In this document: piece after piece, positions 10,931-22,158 of the stretch | How positions within the stretch are numbered: position 1 is the first letter of the stretch | Layout of the letters: the number at the start of each line of letters is the position of its first letter | Assembly: GCA_027924585.1 (NCBI GenBank) | Contig: BSBM01000191.1 | Coordinates: 3,162,001-3,226,000, forward strand | From: Larix kaempferi | Lineage: Eukaryota > Streptophyta > Pinopsida > Pinales > Pinaceae | Direction of reading: 5' to 3' | DNA length: 64,000 nucleotides | Translations under genes and position numbers: made by a program | The notes under the pieces: model-generated | Told to the model about the DNA's origin: nothing | Databases searched by the model: none | What the model saw: the letters and a program-made list of their open reading frames with translations, nothing else

Positions 10931-11727
10931 TGGATATGTTGACTGTTATGGATGTTCAAATTCTGCAAAATTACTTGTTTCGCCAGAATCCATGATGATT
11001 GCCTGTTTCAAATTCCCACCACCACCACCAATTCTCACAGCATAAACAAAAAGCTAGGAAATTTAAGGTTAATACGGTTAGTTTGACGAGCTTACAGTTG
11101 GGGCCGCTTTGCAACTCTGTGAAGCACAAAAATAAATGGATTTCAATACTAAAACTACCATTTAAAAAGAAAACAACAATATTTATAAAGATTTGATGAG
11201 ACTAACACTATTATTGTACAAGAGATTTGGAGATATAATGAATTGATGCATTTTACCTTGCTTGGGTCGGTCTTGCAAGAATTTTCCCACCATTTTCGGC
11301 CTGACCCATCGATAGTCCCTCCTCCTTGGATTGTAATTCCTTTCAGATTGGAGAATTGAAGCCATGCCGAGGGGCTTTGGGAATCCCACTTGGTGGGGTC
11401 ATCTCGGGCAACTATTGTACCTAGGATCTGTTAGATATTCATTTATAGGATATGATCAGAACACACGATTCCAGCTGCCATATGTTTTACAGTTTAAACT
11501 TCACATACAGAAGAATTTGTTAGGTATTGAGAATAAAATTTACAAAAGATACTGTCATAGTGGTCATTTGAAAAGATGTCTGCTATTATTACCTGGACAG
11601 TCAAATTGGTAGCTTGGCAAGGATGCTTTAAGCTGATTGGGTGAACAAGATATTTTTTCCATTCTGAAACGAGGAAAACAGAAATGGAGCTACTCGTGCA
11701 TGATGCATTCCATGCTACGGAGAAGGC
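10931..11727 (-). pseudogene. GH28 polygalacturonase, upstream exons
   Basis: Several exons read on the minus strand. Exon a (11727-11593) begins AFSVAWNASC and runs through KKYLVHPI and ATNLTVQ, ending CAG before GTAATA. A 165-bp intron follows. Exon b (11427-11257, exactly 57 codons) reads ILGTIVARDDPTKWD, AWLQFSNLKGITIQ and GGGTIDGSGRKWW and ends AAG before GTAAAA. A 21-bp microexon (11116-11096) reads SCKAAPT between CAG and GTAAGC. A damaged stretch follows, then an exon start at 10962 (after TTTTGCAG) reading NLNIHNSQHI up to the Copia insertion. These are polygalacturonase family blocks in the right order and continue at 6594. The N-terminal part before AFSVAW is disrupted by a 24-bp duplication; a frame at 11972-11778 may hold the signal-peptide region but ends in a stop. 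Confidence 0.85.
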
Positions 11728-11775
11728 CTGATCAACAAAATTAAGGCTGGTCTGATCAACAAAATTAAGGTTGGT
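11728..11775. repeat. 24-bp tandem duplication at the GH28 N-terminus
   Basis: CTGATCAACAAAATTAAGG occurs at 11728 and 11752. On the gene strand it duplicates NFVDQ just upstream of AFSVAW, where a polygalacturonase would have its conserved DFGA region. One mismatch between copies. Confidence 0.88.
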
Positions 11776-12069
11776 CATCAATTTTCAAGGAAACATTCTC
11801 CGGAAACCTTCTCCTCAGCCTTAGCTGACCTTACCAAGCTTACCAAAGAAATCGAACTAGTTATATAAACCGAGCAAGGTATTAATATGTTACTAGGGTT
11901 CGTTAGAGGTGCCGTCTTCTTTGGCTCCATGTCTATCCACGCTAAAGACTGTACCAGCAGCATCATGGTCATCCGATTAAAACCGCCCCCAATTAATTGA
12001 CCGCTTGATAGCTAAGTTGAAGAAATGCAAGCAGAAGTAAATCCATGCAGAAGATGCATCCACTGCAAC

Positions 12070-12189
12070 AAAGGAGGTCGTGGCAGGTGCAGGCGATGTA
12101 TCCCGATCCAAAGGAGGTCGTGGCAGGTGCAGGCGATGTATCCCGATCCAAAGGAGGTCGTGGCAGGTGAAGGCGATGTATCTCGATCC
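12070..12189. repeat. 40-bp tandem triplication
   Basis: AAAGGAGGTCGTGGCAGGTG starts at 12070, 12110 and 12150. The third copy differs by one or two bases. It is GC-rich compared with its surroundings and creates spurious overlapping ORFs on both strands. Confidence 0.93.
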
Positions 12190-13179
12190 TTGTGCATGGC
12201 ATGCAGGTGGAGGGCATGCATGACACGCAGGTGGAGGACAGTCGAAGTTCACGTGGGAAAGGAAAGCACGGAATTAGAGCACCACAGAAAAGTAGCCTGT
12301 GCATGGAAAAGAGGCCAAATAAGGCTCGAAAATTTTTGATTGGTGGGAAGGCAAATTCATTAACAGAACTTTAGGTTATGTTGCATTGAAAACAAGGACA
12401 AACTAATACATCATTGCAAAATCGACTTATAGAGTCCTTGCTGCGCCTGCAGGCAGGGACTAATAAGTACTCTTTTAAGACACAGATTGACTTGTTTGTG
12501 AATAGTCTTTTAATTGCATTATTTCAGTGTGCCAAGGAATTAAAAATTACATAGTATGATTTTTAACGAAATTTTAGTGCTGATAAAATTTGGTGTATTA
12601 TTCAAATTTGATACTATCAGCTTGCTTCCACTCTTTAATATGTATTATTTTAAGATGTAGATCAAATTTCTTAAAATTTGACTTTTAACCAAATTATTTC
12701 AATCTGCCAACGTGCTCAATTAACTCATTAATGCATCAAGGACTGAACCTTGGTGAAACTTGTTGAAACATTATGGTAGTCTAATTTATGCAAAATTGAA
12801 CCATTGAATTAACTTGAATGAGTCCAATGAGCACATAAACAATGTTAAAAAAAAGGGAGCAAAAAATATCCAAATAGAATGATCATTACTAATGTGAGGA
12901 AGATACGATGAAACAAGTTTACATGACGCAACAAATCCATCATCGAAATCATGATCATCAAGCTAGATGTATGGATAAAATTTCACTAATTATTTTGTTC
13001 CGACAATATTATATCACCAAATCATAGTCCCATAAATTTAAACCCAAAAGAAACAATGACAAGAAACACATGGAAAACCAAATACCAAAGAAAGAAAGCT
13101 ATCAAACCATCAAGCAAGACAAAATGAAAGCAATGTTTTCCAATTTTTAAAAGGGGGACCCTTACTTTTTTGAAAAATT
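12190..13179. other. AT-rich non-coding stretch
   Basis: No supported gene or element was seen. Confidence 0.5.
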
Positions 13180-14290
13180 CAAGGGGAGTCGTTGAGGCCT
13201 CAATAGAGTCCCAAGTCCCATTATTATTGTACAAAACATCCAAATGGTTCCCACATCCCTAGTTGGAGGCATTGTTCATGGAAATTAAGCACAAGAACAA
13301 TTCATTTAGGGCATCAGGCCCTTGTCTTCCTCTCTCGGCCATGGTTGGGGGCCTGATACACATTCTTATTATGAAAAAATTACTAATGGTTCCCATATCT
13401 CTAGTTAGATACCTTGTTTCATGCCCATTCAGCACAAGAAATATTTGTTTAGGGAAAATAGGCCCTTATTTTCCTCTCCTACCCAAGGTCAAGGTATCGA
13501 TACCATTCTTATTGTGAAAATCATAATAATGGTGCCCATGTTCCCATTAAAATTCCTTGTACATGGCCATTTAGCATGAGAAAGATTCATTTAGGGAATG
13601 AGGCCCTTGTTTTCCTCACTCATCCATGGTAAAGTCCTTGACTTTGATATGTGTAGTGAAAAAACTCTTAATGTCACCGATATCCCACCTAAAGGCCATA
13701 GATAGCTTAATGATGACTTGTGTGTTGATTTGAGGCCTTGTTCATGCTCTTTGAGTTCAAGAAGCTTCATTTTGGGACTAAGGCCTTTATTTTTCTCCCA
13801 TGGCCATTGTATAGTCCCCAAGACCTATCTTTATTGTGAAAAAACATATTAATGGCACAAAATATTCCCCATGGAGACCCAAACCATACTAATAGAGCTA
13901 TACATCCATTTGGAGGCCATAGATCTCTTAGAGAGTAGTCATGGTTGGTATCCTTGTTCATGACCATTAAGCTTGAGGAGCTTCATTTTGGGCCTAAGGC
14001 CCTTATTTTCCACATTTGGTCACATTATAGGTCTCAAGATCCATTTTGAGTGTTGAAAACATACTAATGGTGCCAACTATTTCCCATGGAGTCCCCAAAC
14101 TTATTAATTGTGACAAAGATTCCTTTGGAGGCTAGGTATCCATTAGAGAGGATCTATGTGGTGGATTGATGCCTTATTCACGGCCATTAAGATCAAGAAG
14201 ATTCATTTTAGGACCATGTTTGGGACTAAGACCCTTGTTTTCCTCCCCTTTCCATGGTATAGGCCCCAACCATGATAAAGATCATGTTAA
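13180..14290. repeat. Degenerate long-period tandem ladder
   Basis: A composite motif recurs at roughly 13290, 13430, 13585, 13765, 13975 and 14195: AAGA..TTCATTTAGGG, then AGGCCCTTGTTTTCCTC, then a CCATGG-like block and a GTGAAAA block. Spacing is about 140-220 bp and copies are much diverged. The short ORFs here change strand and frame between copies and are not genes. Confidence 0.65.
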
Positions 14291-14639
14291 CAAATCCCGG
14301 TGTGAAAATCCTATGAATGGAACCTATATTTGTAATCAAATGTTTTGAATTGCCCAATGAGGCCCCATGGGGTAATATTTTTTAGGTGTTAAAGGCTAGG
14401 GATTAACATTAATAGGGTTATGAATCAAGGTTGATAGGGGTTAAGGTTGATAAAATTAAGGTGAAATTTTTGGTATGTTGTAGGGTATTATTCATGGAAA
14501 AAGGAATGGGCAGTTATTATAGAATATGTGTGTGTGATTAATGTGCATGCAATCTATAATGCACACATATTCCTGCTAGATTAAAAAATGGCATAGATCA
14601 CCACCTCAAACTCTCTGAAAAAGAGATGTTGTTTGTAGG

Positions 14640-15620
14640 TTAACGTACATCTTCCATTAATAGTTGATTTGCATAAATGGATCCCCAGTTCCTGGAATCC
14701 CCTTTAAAGAGAAAAACCATTTATCTATCCATGCGCAAAAGGGTTTTTTATTGTTGAGTTTGATCATACAAAAGACATGGACTTGGTTTTAAAATTAGGG
14801 CCTTTCTTTTGCGGCGGTTCTAGATTATGTATGAAACCATGGACTCATTTTTCTTATCCTTTGACAAACTCTGTTTCTCCAACACATATGTGGGTTAGAA
14901 TTCTAAATCCACCCTTGCATTTTTTGGGCTTCTCCTCTCTTCGAGCCATAGGGAAATCCATTTGCAAGTACTATTTCAACAACCTTGAAACATCAATTAA
15001 TTGTAGCATCACAAAATATCCATGTATCTATGTGGAAATGGATTTCAATAAAGGATTTCCAATGGAAATAAATTTAGTAGGGCCAAAATTCTCTTGGACT
15101 CATAAGATTGACTATGAGCATATCATTTTACATTGTAGAGCTGGTTTTGAAATAGGGCATATTGCATCCTTTTTCCCAAAATATACTAAGATCAAAGGCT
15201 CTAAGAAGTACCATTGCAAACCCACATGGTGGGCCAGTGCAAAGGAGGAACACTAGTTGATCAGCAAGAGAGAAACCCTAGAGTTGGACCCCTTCGAAGG
15301 GGCTCCTCATCCAATTCAAGAGGAAAATTAGTCAGCCCCTTTTGGATGAAGAGACCTATTTGCAAAAAGAACGAGATCCTCAAGATCCAGAGGATGTTAG
15401 AGAATCCCCCCCTAAAGAGTAATATGTTATCTTGACTTTGATGGAGGATTCGCAACCTAGTTCACAGAGATGAGAAAACCAAGCAGAGGAAGATGAGCCA
15501 ATTTTGAATCCAAAACCACCATATCTATATAGTAAGGAAGATTGGACTACAATAGTAAAGAAGAAAATCCACTCCATCCATGTGGTTAATGATGATAAGA
15601 AGCAGATCTTGTAATCCAAT
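14640..15620 (+). pseudogene. LINE ORF1 remnant (DUF4283 and knuckle region)
   Basis: The frame from 14777 reads GPFFCGGSRLCMKPW, VRILNPPLHFLG, LRAIGKSI, VEMDFNKGFP and KIDYEHIILHCR. This is the order of the plant LINE ORF1 nucleic-acid-binding protein (DUF4283, then a Cys/His knuckle). Similarity extends upstream to about 14640 through stops, and downstream in a second frame to a DWTTIVKKK motif near 15545. The knuckle Cys residues are only partly kept (HCRAGFEIGH). At least two frame changes and several stops show it is dead. No EN or RT follows on this strand. Confidence 0.75.
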
Positions 15621-17169
15621 TTAGTCATGTATTGTTTCTCTATTCTATTGTGCAAACAATTTGTTAGAATCTACTCATGTTCTCAAGAATCTGAGAGGAA
15701 GCAGAAGTGTAGTAGGAAGAGATAGCTAATCTCCTCCTGAGACTATGATGGGAGGAGAATTGCCTTGCAAGTGATTCTAAATTTTGCAATTCAGAGTTGT
15801 TTGGTTAGATTGCAACACCTTTTAATACAACTTTCAATCATTTATGTCTAAAAAAACATACATCTTCCATACAAAACTAGTGTTACAGACAATTTTTATG
15901 ATTTTTGTCTAATAGGAAAACAAATTTTGTTTATTTCGTGTTGTCAATCCAGGTGAACAATGGGAATCGACATAATCATTCAAGAGACTCTTCGAGGAAA
16001 CTGAATTCTAGTGAAAAAGGTCAATGAAGCAAGAGAAATGGCAAGGTTAGGTGTGCAAAATATTGGAATTCAACATAAGTTAGTCCAAATTCTAACACAA
16101 CAAATACCATTGTTTTTTCTCCTCCATCATTACAAGAAAAGCTTAGGAATTCAATAGAAGTCAATCCAATCATAGCATCCATGAAACCTCTAATGTTTTT
16201 TCATCAAACAAATTGTTAAACAACAAATTATGAGAGAGATTTTATTGGAGCTAATTATATTGGGAATGAAATTACAGTGGCAAAAGATGCACAACCTTCC
16301 AATGAAGATTTTCCTGTTATGCAACCTCTTATTGAACACTTTGACATTCTTCAAAGTATCCATGATAATGTCCACCATCCTCTCAAATTTGACGTGACAA
16401 TTTATTGAATCGGTAAGAAATCGTAGACTAAGCACCATGTGCCAAAAAACTCACACATTCAAGTGGATGAAAGTGGTTGACCAAATGTTGAAGGTAATAT
16501 TTACACTGGGGCGTCTGTATTTCAACATAGGTCCCGAGGTTTTAGAAATTTATTTGTTTTTAATTATTTTTATGACGCAAGCATAAGCAATGGTTAAAGT
16601 TGTTCCCTTGACATTCAAAACCACTTTAGACAGTGTGCAGAAGCCTTTATACGAAATTCTGCAGAGACACCCCAATCACTATGAATACGCTCTGTATTCT
16701 CATTCCGTGGACCAATCACTATGAATACGGTCTGTATTCTCATTCCGTGGACCGTAAATGAATGTGGATGATGCTTTTGTTTACAAATAAATAAATTTTA
16801 AATAAACCTTCATCAAATTAGAGAGTTACAAAACCTTTTTTGGCATAGTTTGAAGATTGGAAATAGATGGATCGGTTTAGTAGATGTATGGCTACAATTT
16901 GGGGCTCTGTTTCAAATCACAATAATCTGAATTTGATTATTGTATAAATATTGTATAAAATAAATTAAAATTTGTAACAAAATATATTTGGAAGGAGTAT
17001 TTTTAATTTTAAATGGCTTCAATCTTCAAAATGGTTAAGTGCTGAATTAAAATAAACTAAAGGAACTCTTTTCTCCAATTTCTTCAAAAACACTCTCTTA
17101 AAATCAAGGAAAGGTGGAAATGAACATTATATATTTTGTATGCTTATCCAATATTCCACCATCCTTTCT
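15621..17169. other. Non-coding, possibly decayed LINE ORF1 tail
   Basis: Broken plus-strand frames between 15950 and 16500 are rich in Ser, Asn and Pro and could be the degraded C-terminal part of ORF1, but no motif supports this. The rest shows no gene. Confidence 0.3.
16672..16751. repeat. 40-bp tandem duplication
   Basis: CCAATCACTATGAATACG starts at 16672 and 16712. One mismatch was seen. Confidence 0.9.
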
Positions 17170-17192
17170 TATATATATATATATATATATAT
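17170..17192. repeat. (TA)n microsatellite at a LINE 3' end
   Basis: About 11 TA units lie immediately past the 3' UTR of the minus-strand LINE, in the position of a poly(A) tail. Confidence 0.85.
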
Positions 17193-18425
17193 TCGAAGAA
17201 GAAAATACTATATTTTTGCTATTACGAATAAAAAAGTACATCTCCAGGTTACATATGTCCATCTATACTTAACATCCAAATTCAGAAAGCATTGAAGCTA
17301 AGACAAACATGTAAAACAACCCATAGCGGATCCTACTACATAACCAAAGACAAAAAACCATACCCCAAACCATCAAGAGTCTGAGAAATTATTGTCAATC
17401 CCTACTTCAGAAAAGGTCCTCATATAGAAACAAAGAACCAGAATGCGTCTTCATCCCCTCTATCCATTCTTCCCATAATAACCATACATCTTCACCATCT
17501 AATGCTTCCTTCGAGAGAGCATCTTCCACATCATTAAGATCCCTATAAATGTGATCAATAGAGAGATCATAAAAGGAAGACATTAAGGAATCAATCCTCT
17601 TACACCAATGGGAAAAATGTACCACATTCATCCTATACTTCTTTCTAGCCCATTCGATGATGGCCATCGAGTCTCCAAAGATCCTAATGGAGTCAATTCC
17701 AAAAATATTTGCTACTTTCAGTAAACCCCAAAGAGAAAGAAGATTTTCTCGTGTGTTTGTACCAAAACCGCATGACAATCTCATTTTAAAACATATCTCC
17801 TTACAAATAGTAAAATATAAACCAGCACCACATCTACCATCAATCGATGCACCATCGAATAATCCAATGTCCATGTTTGTAGTTAAGATGTCCATAAATG
17901 GTTGTCTTCTAGGGACATTTAATACTTTCTTAACTGTATTATAATTTTTAAAAATATGAAGGATTTTGTTCACCAACACCACGGTCACTGAAGGAGAATA
18001 ATGTTGAAAAATGAAGCAGTTCCACATTTTCCATATCTCCCATGCCACCAAAGCAGGAAGAATTTTGAAGTTTCTGTGAAATGAAACTGCCTTTGATAGG
18101 ACTCTTCGAAACCATTGTTAGCCCAGCTATTAGCATTTTTTAAAGAATTGCAAATCACTGACCAAGCCTCTATAACAAAGAGAAATTGGACAAAAAGATG
18201 ATTGGCAGTTTCACTAAATTGCATGCAAAGCACACAAATATCCGGCCATGATCTTCCTCTGCGCTTTAAGTTGTCCCAGGTCAAAATACGAACTTCAAAG
18301 ACAAGCCATACAAAACATTTTACTTTCAGGGGTAAACACCATTTCCACAACACCGAAAACCGCCATTTGATCTCCCCATCAAAATGTTCATCAACAATAG
18401 ACCTATATGTCCTCTTTGCAGTCAC
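17193..18425 (-). pseudogene. LINE ORF2 3' end: zf-RVT and RNase H
   Basis: The first frame (18425-17985) has the reverse-transcriptase zinc-binding domain: LPLKVKCFVWL, LTWDNLKRRG, CVLC and ANHLF. A second frame (18051-17407) carries an RNase H domain with the FDGAS motif, the Glu helix (TRENLLSLWGLL), FGDSMAIIEW and the final HIYRDLNDVEDALSK block. The two overlap in different frames, so one indel has broken the gene. About 215 bp of 3' UTR then runs to a (TA)n tail at 17170-17192. The 5' side is cut at 18425 by the Copia LTR. The preceding RT part may be the fragment at 38941-40385 (see findings). Confidence 0.85.
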
Positions 18426-18620
18426 TGATGGCCAAGGTTGTCATTGATGACAACACATTAATGACAAAGGCCAAAGGATGATGACATGGCAAGCATCACA
18501 AAGAATGAAGAACTGATGTGGACAAGGACAATGACATGAAGGAAAAAGACAAAGGACAAGTAAACATGACATGGAAATCAAGTCAAAGATAGATGACATG
18601 GCAAAGTGATGACAAGGACA

Positions 18621-19045
18621 GTTGCGGGTATATTCTGGACAATTGCGGGCATTTGAAGGATAGCTGCGGGCATATTCAGGCAGTTGCGGGCATTTCAGTT
18701 GAAACCCATGTGGGTATTTTTATGGAGCCTTGCGGGCATTTCATAAGGCCTCCCTACGGGCATATGATGGAACCCCTGCGGGCATACCAGAAGGCTAGTT
18801 GCGGGCATATTATTAAGGAGCAATGCAGGCATAAATAAAGGCCTCTTGCGGGCATTTAAAGATGCTTTTGCGGGCATCCCTAAAATCCCATGCAGACATA
18901 TTTTTTGCAATTCTAAAGGGCAAGTTTAAAGCCCCTTGTGAGCATTTCAAGAATCCCTTGCGGGCATTTATTGAAGAACCCTTGCAGGCATACTTAAAGG
19001 ACTATGCGGGCATTTGCTAGTAGATCTTGCGGGCATTCTGGAAGG
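18621..19045 (+). repeat. Array of about 18 TTGCGGGCAT motifs
   Basis: The decamer TTGCGGGCAT and close variants (CTGCGGGCAT, TTGCAGGCAT, TTGTGAGCAT) recur about every 20-30 bp, all on the same strand, separated by unrelated spacers. It lies upstream of the LTR TATA box, in the U3 position. Confidence 0.85.
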
Positions 19046-19365
19046 AGTAATGACATGACATAATATGATGATGGGTTAATAAGCCCCCACAACATGCTCT
19101 TGAAGAATTTCTTGGTGGTCTTGGTTACCCTCCTTCTTGGGGTTCTTGAAACTCTTTTTGATACAAAGTGAAGTAGCCCTTAAGTGACCATAACGTGGTT
19201 ATGATGATGATGGAGCCCACATGATTTGAAGAAGCTCATGAACACCATTTGAACAAACCCTAAATCAAGGATGGCCACCTAAGTTAAATATTTGCTTAAT
19301 TATTTTAATGATAAAATAAAAATAAAATGACATGTCGGCCTCCAGATTTTGTGGAGAAGAAAAAG

Positions 19366-19373
19366 TATAAATA
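19366..19373 (+). promoter_or_regulatory. LTR TATA box
   Basis: TATAAATA lies downstream of the motif array and about 0.85 kb before the LTR end. The same octamer occurs in the Gypsy LTR at 62947-62954. Confidence 0.6.
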
Positions 19374-20216
19374 TGAGACAGATCTTCTTTTTTTTGGTGG
19401 GTGAAGTGTGTGAGGAGAAGGGAGCTCGTGTGGTGTAACTAAGGCAGCCTGAGACCCAAAAATTTCACAACAAAATATCTTTTGGTGTTTTTACAAGACT
19501 ATGGGCAGTCTGAGGTTAAAGGTTGACAAGTGTTTGTGAGTTTTTGTTTCTGTTGCTATTTCTGAAGAGACCCGAATTGCTGAAGATTACAGGTCTCAAG
19601 TTGACAGTCCTAAATTGCTGAAGATTGACATTGGAAGCCTGAAATTTGAAGAATTTGACAGCCCAAATTGAAGAAGAGACAGTTTGAAATCTTACAGGGG
19701 CAGCCCGAATTTACAGGAGACAGACAGTTTGAATTTTGAAGAGTTTTGAAGTATCTTGACATGAAAGACAATGATGTATAGTGACATATTCAATGAACAG
19801 TGAGTTCAGCAATCAATTTTGATAAGTTCACAGGTTCAGTTCAGGAGTTCAATATCATTCTTCTTTAGGGTGGTAGGGTGGTGCTAGGGCTCACATATTT
19901 GTGAGTTGAGCTATTGTAGCAGCTTGTCAGTTGCAGATGACAAAGCCTATGGGGTTGTAGCCCCTTCCAGTTGTAGATAGAAAATTTGTATCAAATTTGT
20001 TACTCCAGTTGTTGCTAGATCAAATTTATTATAAAAGGCTTCAGTGGTTTTTCCCCCGGGACTTGGGTTTCCACGTAAAAATTATGTGTACTGTGCATCT
20101 TTTTACTATGAATGTTGATGATATACTGCTATGATTGGTGATTAGAAAAGTGCTCTTGATTAAAAAAATTACATTGTGCAAATATTGATTCACCCCCCTC
20201 TCAGTATTTCAACAAT

Positions 20217-20227
20217 TGGTATCAGAG
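20217..20227 (+). promoter_or_regulatory. Primer binding site, initiator Met tRNA
   Basis: TGGTATCAGAG lies two bases after the LTR end. This fixes the orientation and LTR boundary. Confidence 0.9.
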
Positions 20228-20250
20228 TGAGTTCCTTCAAGAACAGTCTC

Positions 20251-21998
20251 ATGAGCAATTTCGCAAAGCACAGCAAAAATGGAATACATTTATTCGATGG
20301 ATCAGACTATGCATTTTGGAGCATAAGGATGAGATATTTTCTAGAATACCAAGCAATTGAGCAATGGAAAATAGTTGAAGTTGGATACAAGGTACCAAAA
20401 GCACCTCCAACTGATGCAGATGATTTGGTTGTATACAATACTAATTCAAATTAGGCCAGGAACCACATCCTAAATGCCCTAGACAAATCTGTTTTCGTCA
20501 AAGTTATGCATTGTACTTCTGCAAAGCAAATATGGGATAAGCTCCAGACTACCTATGAAGGGAATAAGAAAGTCAAAGCAATCAAACTCCAAACCTATAG
20601 AGGAAAATTCAAACACCTAAGGATGAAGGATGAAGAAGACATTGCAACCTATATACTTTGTGTTGATGAACTTGTAAATACTATTAGAGGTCTTGGAGAA
20701 GAAGTTGAAGAATCAATTGTTGTTCAGAAGATATTAAGGACGCTTCCAAAAAGATTCAATCCTAAAATATCAACCTTGGAAGAAAGAACATATTTGGATG
20801 ATATGACAGTAGATCAGCTACATGGGACACTGGTAGCTTATGAAATGAGGATAGAAGATGAAGAATCACCTAGAAAGGAAGCAACCTTCAAAGATTCATC
20901 TAAGCAAGCAAATAAGATCATCTCAACAAAGAAGGACAAATCCATGACAAAATAAATCTCTAGTTACAGCGATGATTCTAATGATGAAGAGATAATCAAC
21001 TTTGTAAGGAAGCTGAAAAGAGGCATAGGGAAGTATAAGGGTAAGTTACCTCTCAAGTGCTTTTCATGTGGTAGGATAGGCCATTTTGCTTCTAAATGTC
21101 CCTATGTAAAGAATTCAAACAGTGAGGAAGACGATAGCTCCAAAAGGTACAAAAATTACAAAAACTACAAGGAAAACAAAAGAAGACTGTTCAGAAAGAA
21201 GAAGAGTCTCTACTCAAAGAAAACAAGTAGCTCATTCGATGAAGACTCCGACAGTGACAGTAACAGTGACAATAATGAAACTAAACCTGAAAGAGTGTTA
21301 TTCATGGAAATTGACTCAAAGGCTGAATAATCTGATGAGGAAGGAGAAGTAGATCTGGAAGCAGAACTTATAAGTGCCTTGAAATATATAAGAAAAGCTA
21401 GAAAGGAGAACAAACTTCTTAAGGAAGAAATAAAAGAATTGAGAGATAAAACCCACATGTCTGAAGAAGCCAAGCAACCCTTTGTCGACCTTAAAGTTCA
21501 GTTGGAAGAAGCCAAAAGAATTGAAGAATCTCTTACTAATCAATTAGCAAAGTGCCTAGAAGAAAAAGAAAACCTTGAGGCTGAAATAGTATCTCTAAGA
21601 AGCGAACTAAAGAAGAAATATGTCAGTAAGAATTACAAAAATAGTTCCAAGATTCTTGAACACATTATCAGCACTCAAAGGCCATTTCATGACAAGTCCG
21701 GCTTGGGATACAAAAAGCATGACAATAAAGCTTCAAGTTCTATGACTACTAAAAATGAAGCACAGACAGAAATTGAAAATGAAGAAAGATTGAAATCTCA
21801 GCCAGAACAGTCAAAAGTCCCAGATGATGGACAAATCTTATGGAAGACCACCCATCCAAGAAGACCTTTCACTCCAAGGTATGGATATTTCTTTTATGGC
21901 TATTGTTTTTCATGTGGAAAATTTGGACACAAAGCTGTGAATTGTGTAAGAAGAATCAAATTAGAAAACAGGAGTATTGACTCAAACCCATTCGACAG
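20251..21998 (+). pseudogene. Copia gag with two zinc knuckles, three stops
   Basis: One frame from the ATG at 20251 runs to the element A junction, broken only by in-frame stops near 20453, 20955 and 21328. The N-terminus has LFDGSDYAFWSIRMRYFL, typical of Copia Gag; the middle matches the UBN2-type Gag domain (IWDKLQTTYEG, MTVDQLHGTLVAYE). A CCHC knuckle (CFSCGRIGHFASKC) starts at 21058. It is followed by a Lys/Ser-rich region, a coiled coil (about 21380-21620, rich in E, K, L) and a second knuckle (CFSCGKFGHKAVNC) just past 21904. Two knuckles around a coiled coil resemble the extended Gag of Sirevirus-like Copia elements. No frameshift was detected, so decay is modest. Confidence 0.85.
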
Positions 21999-22158
21999 TG
22001 GTTCCCATCACTATCAACACCAAACCACCGCGATCTCCCTGAGCACCGGCCCAGACAAGTTTTACCCCGTCTAGCAACACCTGCGGAGCAGATGAGGTCT
22101 CACCCGAGATTTTCAAGGGAAAGTTGACGGAACCATGTTTTCGCCAAATGAAGGAGGA
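21999..22158. other. Junction segment between Copia gag and Gypsy LTR
   Basis: About 160 bp of GC-richer sequence, open on the minus strand, unlike the Copia gag before it. It lies where a 5' leader would be if the LTR at 22159-23871 also served a second minus-strand Gypsy copy. I see no convincing primer site; TTTGGCGAAAACATGG on the minus strand is only weakly suggestive. Confidence 0.3.

Larger units (their letters stand above)
18426..20214 (+). repeat. Copia 5' LTR with internal motif array
   Basis: The right end, TTTCAACA, sits three bases before the primer site. The left end is a TG between 18426 and 18439, next to TGTCATTGATGACA, a near-palindrome also found at the start of the related LTR at 60483. 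The length of about 1.8 kb is normal for this Copia group. A TATAAATA box lies at 19366-19373 and a TTTTTCCCCCGGGACTTGGG run near 20050. Confidence 0.8.
18426..21998 (+). mobile_element. Copia element, 5' part only
   Basis: A long 5' LTR, primer site and gag are present, then the sequence changes abruptly near 21998 where Gypsy element A begins in the opposite orientation. Protease, integrase, RT and the 3' LTR are absent. A related LTR, inverted, lies at 58575-60483. Confidence 0.8.

Noticed and set aside
11993-12374. Five overlapping ORFs on both strands
   Set aside because: They are produced by the 40-bp triplication, which is open in several frames.
18621-19045. Regular short motif with unique spacers, superficially CRISPR-like
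   Set aside because: The repeats are only about 10 bp, imperfect, spacers vary, and the array lies inside a plant LTR with a TATA box and primer site.
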